Assembly: GCA_028694275.1 (NCBI GenBank)
Contig: JAQUTS010000004.1
Location: forward strand, 1 to 26,275
DNA from: Candidatus Gastranaerophilales bacterium
GTDB lineage: Bacteria > Cyanobacteriota > Vampirovibrionia > Gastranaerophilales > CAJFVJ01
DNA length: 26,275 bases
Direction: 5' to 3'
Part shown: piece after piece, positions 22,990 to 26,275 of the stretch
Layout of the letters: every line of letters starts with the position of its first letter
Numbering within the stretch: the stretch's first letter is position 1
The notes under the pieces: generated by a model
Database searches by the model: none
What the model saw: the letters and a program-made list of their open reading frames with translations, nothing else
Told to the model about the DNA's origin: nothing
Made by a program: the position numbers and the translations under genes

Positions 22990-23048
22990 CCCCCACCTGG
23001 AAGGCATTAAAATTACTGCCCCACGCGCAGTGGTCATTACTTATTCCT

Positions 23049-25874
23049 TTACTCAGAAATCGCCTCAAGGCACTCTTGGCAAATTGTCGGATTATCAGAA
23101 CCCACGCCCAAAGATCTATACTTCCAGCAACGGTCGCATTTTTCACCAATCGAAGCTGTTACATAAACCTTAAAGATGCCTTCTTCGTGCGTATTGAGTA
23201 CCCCATCAGGCACAGCATCTGCAATAAAAGCTTGTGATGTGATAAAGATACTTGAGAGTTCACTCTCAACTGTTTTGAAAGCTGCTGTAATTTCAGAACA
23301 ATCAATCTGTAGATAAACTGCGACTTCTAATGAACTGCCGACTTTTTTATCAATACGAAGTGGCTCAATCGCACGGTTAACAATTTCACGGGCTTTTAGA
23401 ATTTCATCCCATTTATCATTAATAGGCTCATTAATCCACTTGGCGTTGCCCTTTGGCCATTCAGAAAGTAGAATACTTTCCAATCCGCATCTTTGACACT
23501 CAGGCGTATGAGAGAAAATATCCTCCGCCTGATGCGGCATTACAGGCACCAAAAGCCTGATAAGCGTTTGGAAAATCTCAAACAAAACTGTCTGACAAGC
23601 ACGGCGAGAAAGTGACTTTTTACCGGCTGTATAGAGTCTGTCTTTCATAATATCCAAATACAATGAGCTCAAGTCAACTGCCGCAAAGTTTTGCAGGTAT
23701 TGGTAATATTTATAAAATTCATAATCATCAAATACCTCTGACACATTGCCAACAAGTGTTTGAAGCTTGTGAAGAGCGTATTTGTCGATTTCTTTCAAAT
23801 CATCATACTCGACATAATCAGTACTTGGGTCGAAATCATATAAGTTGCCAAGCAAAAATCTTGATGTGTTGCGGATTTTTTTGAAAATTTCAACAAGCTG
23901 CTTAACGATATTATTACCAATTTTGATATCATTACGATAATCAACCGATGCAGCCCAAAGTCTTAATATATCTGCACCATAGGTTTTGATAATTTCATCA
24001 GGACGAATATAATTGCCTAGTGATTTTGACATTTTTCTACCGTCTTCACCAAAGACAAATCCGTGTGTCAAAACCTGCTTGTATGGCGCAATGCCTTGTG
24101 TGGCAACAGATGTAAGCAAAGATGACTGGAACCAGCCACGATGTTGGTCTGAGCCTTCTAAATACATATCAACAGGTGTGTGGCCAAGTTCTTCACAACG
24201 GGCTTCAACAACAGCTTTCCAAGAAACACCTGAATCAAACCAAACATCCATGATGTCTTTTTCATTGCGAAGATGTTCACTGCCGCATTTTGGGCATTTA
24301 AATCCTTCTGGCAAAAGTTCTTTTGTGGAGTATTTTACCCAAGCATCAGAGCTTTCTTTTGCAAAAAGTTCTGCCACGTGTGAAATAGTAGAATCTGTAA
24401 CAATAACCTCAGCGCAATCATCACAGTAAAAAACAGGAATCGGCACACCCCAGGCTCTTTGGCGAGAAATACACCAATCCGAGCGACCTTCTACCATATT
24501 TGAGATTCTGGCTTCACCGCCTGAGGGAATCCATTTCACTTTTTTGATTTCAGCCAAAGCCTGATCTCTGAATCTATCAACCTTGACAAACCATTGAGGC
24601 GTCGCGCGATAAATTACAGGATTTTTACATCGCCAACAATGAGGATAACTGTGAGAAATATCTTCTTTTGCAAGCAAAGCTCCTGCTTGTTCCAATTTTT
24701 CTATAACCAAGGCATTACCCTTATGATAAGGAACACCTTCTAAATCGGGGACTTCGTTTGTCCATCTGCCTTTTGAGTCAAGCGGGGACAATACATCAAG
24801 GCCATATTTCATACCGACTTCATAATCCTCAAGACCATGCCCGGGTGCTGTATGGACAGACCCTGTACCCGCATCAGTTGTGACGTGTTCACCCAAAATT
24901 AATGGGGACTTGCGGTTATACAATGGATGTGTAGTATTCAAAAGTTCGAGATTTTGACCAACAGTAGAACCCAAAACTTTTATAGATGATTCTTCCCAAA
25001 CAACACCTTTTAAGAAACTTCCCAAAAGCTCTTGCGCTGCAATATAAATAGCCCCCTCATGCTCAAAGAAAGTGTATTCCAAGCGTGGGTGTAAGCAGAT
25101 AGCAAGGTTTGATGGAATTGTCCAAGGAGTTGTGGTCCAAATGACCGCATAGAGATCTTTTTCACTATCAAAACCCGCAGCAGCAAAGGCTTTTTTCTTA
25201 TCTTCTTCATCAAATTTGAATCTTACAAAAATTGAAGTTGATGTGTGATCAGCATATTCAACTTCTGCTTCTGCAAGAGCTGTTTCACACTCAGCGCACC
25301 AGTATACTGGCTTTAAGCCTTTTTCGATGTAGCCTTTTTTATACATTTCGCCAAAAACTTTGACCTGCTCCGCTTCAAATTCAGGGTCAATTGTCAAATA
25401 AGGGTGATCCCAATCGCCCCAAACACCAAGTCTTTTGAACTCAGATTCTTGACCTTTGAGATTAATATGGGCAAATTCTCTGCATTTTTGGCGTAATTCA
25501 TAAGGAGTGAGGGCCTCTCTTCCGCCTTTGATGTTTTTTACGACTTTATTCTCAATAGGCAAACCATGCCCGTCATACCCGGGAACATAAGGGGAATAGA
25601 ATCCTTGTTGGGATTTGTATCTAATCAAAATGTCTTTTAGGATTTTGTTCAAAGCTGTTCCGACGTGGATTTTTTCAGAACTCAAATATGGAGGGCCATC
25701 ATGCAAGATGAATGAATTTGTTTTGTCTTTTTGTTCTATGTTTTTTTCATAGACATTGATTTCTTCCCAAAACTTTTGAATTTCAAGCTCACGAACCGCA
25801 GCATTAGCACGCATCGCGAGTGATGTTTCAGGCAAGTTCAGAGTATTTTTGTAATCTTTTTTTTCTTCTAGCAT
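23049..25874 (-). CDS. ileS: Isoleucyl-tRNA synthetase
   Basis: IleS charges tRNA-Ile (class Ia, cytoplasmic) and edits misactivated valine. The 941-residue protein shows FILHDGPPYLSSEKIHVGTA with HVGT at 70-73 in place of HIGH, then the large CP1 editing insert (VIWTTTPWTIPSNLAICLHP, DAGTGSVHTAPGHGLEDYEV), DVWFDSGVSWKAV, and KMSKS at 614-618 (EDGRKMSKSLGNYI). A C-terminal zinc finger CDRCW...CQEC closes the protein and identifies the bacterial type. The loop between PPY and the HIGH-equivalent is one residue longer than in the common PPYANGDIHIGH form. The start at 25874 fits the conserved N-terminal SLAMRANAAVRE segment. A plausible promoter lies just upstream, and the leader is too short for a T-box. 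Confidence 0.96.
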   Translation of the reverse strand: MLEEKKDYKNTLNLPETSLAMRANAAVRELEIQKFWEEINVYEKNIEQKDKTNSFILHDGPPYLSSEKIHVGTALNKILKDILIRYKSQQGFYSPYVPGYDGHGLPIENKVVKNIKGGREALTPYELRQKCREFAHINLKGQESEFKRLGVWGDWDHPYLTIDPEFEAEQVKVFGEMYKKGYIEKGLKPVYWCAECETALAEAEVEYADHTSTSIFVRFKFDEEDKKKAFAAAGFDSEKDLYAVIWTTTPWTIPSNLAICLHPRLEYTFFEHEGAIYIAAQELLGSFLKGVVWEESSIKVLGSTVGQNLELLNTTHPLYNRKSPLILGEHVTTDAGTGSVHTAPGHGLEDYEVGMKYGLDVLSPLDSKGRWTNEVPDLEGVPYHKGNALVIEKLEQAGALLAKEDISHSYPHCWRCKNPVIYRATPQWFVKVDRFRDQALAEIKKVKWIPSGGEARISNMVEGRSDWCISRQRAWGVPIPVFYCDDCAEVIVTDSTISHVAELFAKESSDAWVKYSTKELLPEGFKCPKCGSEHLRNEKDIMDVWFDSGVSWKAVVEARCEELGHTPVDMYLEGSDQHRGWFQSSLLTSVATQGIAPYKQVLTHGFVFGEDGRKMSKSLGNYIRPDEIIKTYGADILRLWAASVDYRNDIKIGNNIVKQLVEIFKKIRNTSRFLLGNLYDFDPSTDYVEYDDLKEIDKYALHKLQTLVGNVSEVFDDYEFYKYYQYLQNFAAVDLSSLYLDIMKDRLYTAGKKSLSRRACQTVLFEIFQTLIRLLVPVMPHQAEDIFSHTPECQRCGLESILLSEWPKGNAKWINEPINDKWDEILKAREIVNRAIEPLRIDKKVGSSLEVAVYLQIDCSEITAAFKTVESELSSIFITSQAFIADAVPDGVLNTHEEGIFKVYVTASIGEKCDRCWKYRSLGVGSDNPTICQECLEAISE

Positions 25875-25911
25875 TTTGAATTTTCCCTACTAATAAGTCC
25901 TCATAATAATC

Positions 25912-25939
25912 ATTATAAACCAAAGAAAATTTTTGACAC
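25912..25939 (-). promoter_or_regulatory. Probable promoter of ileS
   Basis: On the minus strand GTGTCA (25934-25939) and TATAAT (25912-25917) are 16 bases apart. The predicted start near 25905 leaves a leader of about 30 bases. The element lies just downstream of the terminator of the preceding peptidase gene, where an ileS promoter is needed. Confidence 0.45.
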
Positions 25940-25947
25940 CAAAGCAC

Positions 25948-25975
25948 AAAAAAGAGCCCCATGGAGCTCTTTTTT
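25948..25975 (-). terminator. Terminator of the M16 peptidase gene
   Basis: AAAAAAGAGC (25948-25957) and GCTCTTTTTT (25966-25975) form a 10-bp stem with an 8-base loop. The A-run and T-run flank the stem on both sides, so it could work in either direction. It lies 12 bases after the stop of the peptidase gene at 25988. Confidence 0.8.
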
Positions 25976-25987
25976 GGGATTAAATAT

Positions 25988-26275
25988 CTACTGAGGCAAA
26001 GCTTCAGCAGGTGCCAGCAAAGAAACCACCGAATGCCCTGAAAGGTACTTGTTTGCGACTCTTTGGATATCTTCTTTTGTGACAGCTTTGATTTGTTCTT
26101 CAATCACAGAATCAAACTCAGCACCAAGCCCTATATTCTCAAAATAACCAAGATAATATGCTATTTGAGCATTTGTCTCATGGAAGAACTTACGTTTGCC
26201 GATGATATTATTTTTGGCATCTTCAAGCTCTTTATCGGACACAGGTTCTGTTTGAAGTTTTCCGATTTCTTCTTT
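25988..26275 (-). CDS. M16-family zinc peptidase-like protein, C-terminal fragment
   Basis: The reading frame is open to the right edge of the window, so this is the last 95 residues of a longer protein. It reads EEIGKLQTEPVSDKELEDAK, then NNIIGKRKFF, AYYLGYFENIGLGAEFDSVI and EEQIKAVTKEDIQRVANKYL. This 'EIxKLxxEPVSDxELxxAK...xxxxAxxLGxxExxG...IxxVTxEDIQRVAxKYL' pattern is the typical C-terminus of M16 (pitrilysin/insulinase, processing-peptidase-like) domains. Whether this half carries the HxxEH zinc site or is the inactive partner cannot be told from the fragment, because that motif lies N-terminally. The GTG at 26242 is an internal codon, not a start. Confidence 0.82.
   Translation of the reverse strand, partial: KEEIGKLQTEPVSDKELEDAKNNIIGKRKFFHETNAQIAYYLGYFENIGLGAEFDSVIEEQIKAVTKEDIQRVANKYLSGHSVVSLLAPAEALPQ

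Larger units (their letters stand above)
22260..23047. repeat. Palindrome-rich non-coding island between atpD and ileS
   Basis: This is the longest stretch of the window without a convincing gene. It contains at least five inverted repeats: a perfect 20-bp palindrome AACCTTTTTTAAAAAAGGTT (22426-22445); CCTCCCCT/AGGGGAGG (22574-22581 with 22589-22596); GGATTTTC/GAAAATCC (22743-22763); GGTACTTTTT/AAAAAGTACC (22839-22862); and AACTTTTTT/AAAAAAGTT (22970-22989). Longer-range pairs CTCGCCT/AGGCGAG (22693-22699 with 22824-22830) and ACATTGCT/AGCAATGT (22716-22723 with 22804-22811) enclose the third hairpin. Two direct repeats are seen: TTGGCTAC at 22260 and 22920, and CCACCTG(G)AAGGCAT at 22363 and 22993. 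Parts are visibly richer in G and C than the rest of the window. It may be a cluster of interspersed repeat elements, a decayed mobile element or a structured RNA. No tRNA, transposase or known RNA family was recognised. Confidence 0.6.

Noticed and set aside
22260..23047. tRNA, tmRNA, RNase P RNA or 6S RNA hidden in the island
   Set aside because: I could not find a T-loop GGTTCGAATC-type sequence, the tmRNA GGGGnTGnnnTGG start or RNase P core motifs by eye; a covariance search would be decisive.
22916..23149. Minus-strand 77-codon frame and plus-strand 105-codon frame (22920-23237) across the end of ileS
   Set aside because: Both overlap the conserved zinc-finger end of IleS and have unlikely protein composition.
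25875..25947. T-box leader for ileS (and similarly for serS at 13489-13563)
   Set aside because: Both leaders are about 25-30 bases from the predicted start points, far too short, and no TGG-type T-box sequence is present.

Overview
The window is AT-rich bacterial chromosome with dense protein genes, short intergenic gaps, mostly A/T-ended codons and AGGA/GGAG ribosome-binding sites. Several features point to a non-photosynthetic relative of cyanobacteria (Vampirovibrionia/Melainabacteria, probably Gastranaerophilales). The F1 beta and epsilon genes form a two-gene unit away from the other ATP synthase genes, as in cyanobacteria and plastids. Lysine/peptidoglycan precursor synthesis uses an LL-diaminopimelate aminotransferase (DapL). 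An O-antigen-ligase-like protein resembles the cyanobacterial IctB branch. The assignment is inferred from gene content and wording; no rRNA or marker phylogeny was possible. The lipopolysaccharide-type genes and the tripartite efflux system indicate a cell with an outer membrane.

Layout. 1-3988, minus strand: a partial pabB, then dapL and coaE, then two tandem, diverged membrane proteins with a zinc-protease HELGH motif. 4086-7385, plus strand: ribD, a small two-helix membrane protein, a radical SAM protein of the TatD-associated type, and a patatin-like lipase. 7377-7730, minus: a small protein that looks like a ribbon-helix-helix DNA-binding domain joined to one membrane helix. 7888-11824, plus: a four-gene operon (heptose-7-phosphate kinase, DUF4330 protein, O-antigen-ligase/IctB-like membrane protein, glycosyltransferase family 9) closed by a terminator. 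11932-12216, plus: a small unknown helical protein. 12232-13488, minus: serS. 13564-19244, minus: a heavy-metal RND efflux operon (outer membrane factor, pump, adaptor), preceded by a small secreted Pro/Ala/Val-rich protein with a Cys/His tail (19418-19720). 19952-20353, plus: an unknown soluble protein. 20364-22206, minus: atpC and atpD. 22207-23048: about 840 bases without a convincing gene but crowded with palindromes and inverted repeats. 23049-25874, minus: ileS. 25988-26275, minus: the C-terminal end of an M16-family peptidase.

How it fits together. Most genes are housekeeping: folate and riboflavin precursors, CoA, DAP/lysine, ATP synthase and two tRNA synthetases. The two functional modules are envelope-related: a heptose/O-antigen-type glycan operon and a metal-efflux operon. 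The parts least explained by known biology are the paired HELGH proteins, the membrane-anchored ribbon-helix-helix protein, the radical SAM-patatin pair, the Cys-tailed secreted protein beside the metal pump, and the palindrome-rich island between atpD and ileS. I saw no CRISPR array, tRNA, rRNA, transposase or recognisable riboswitch.
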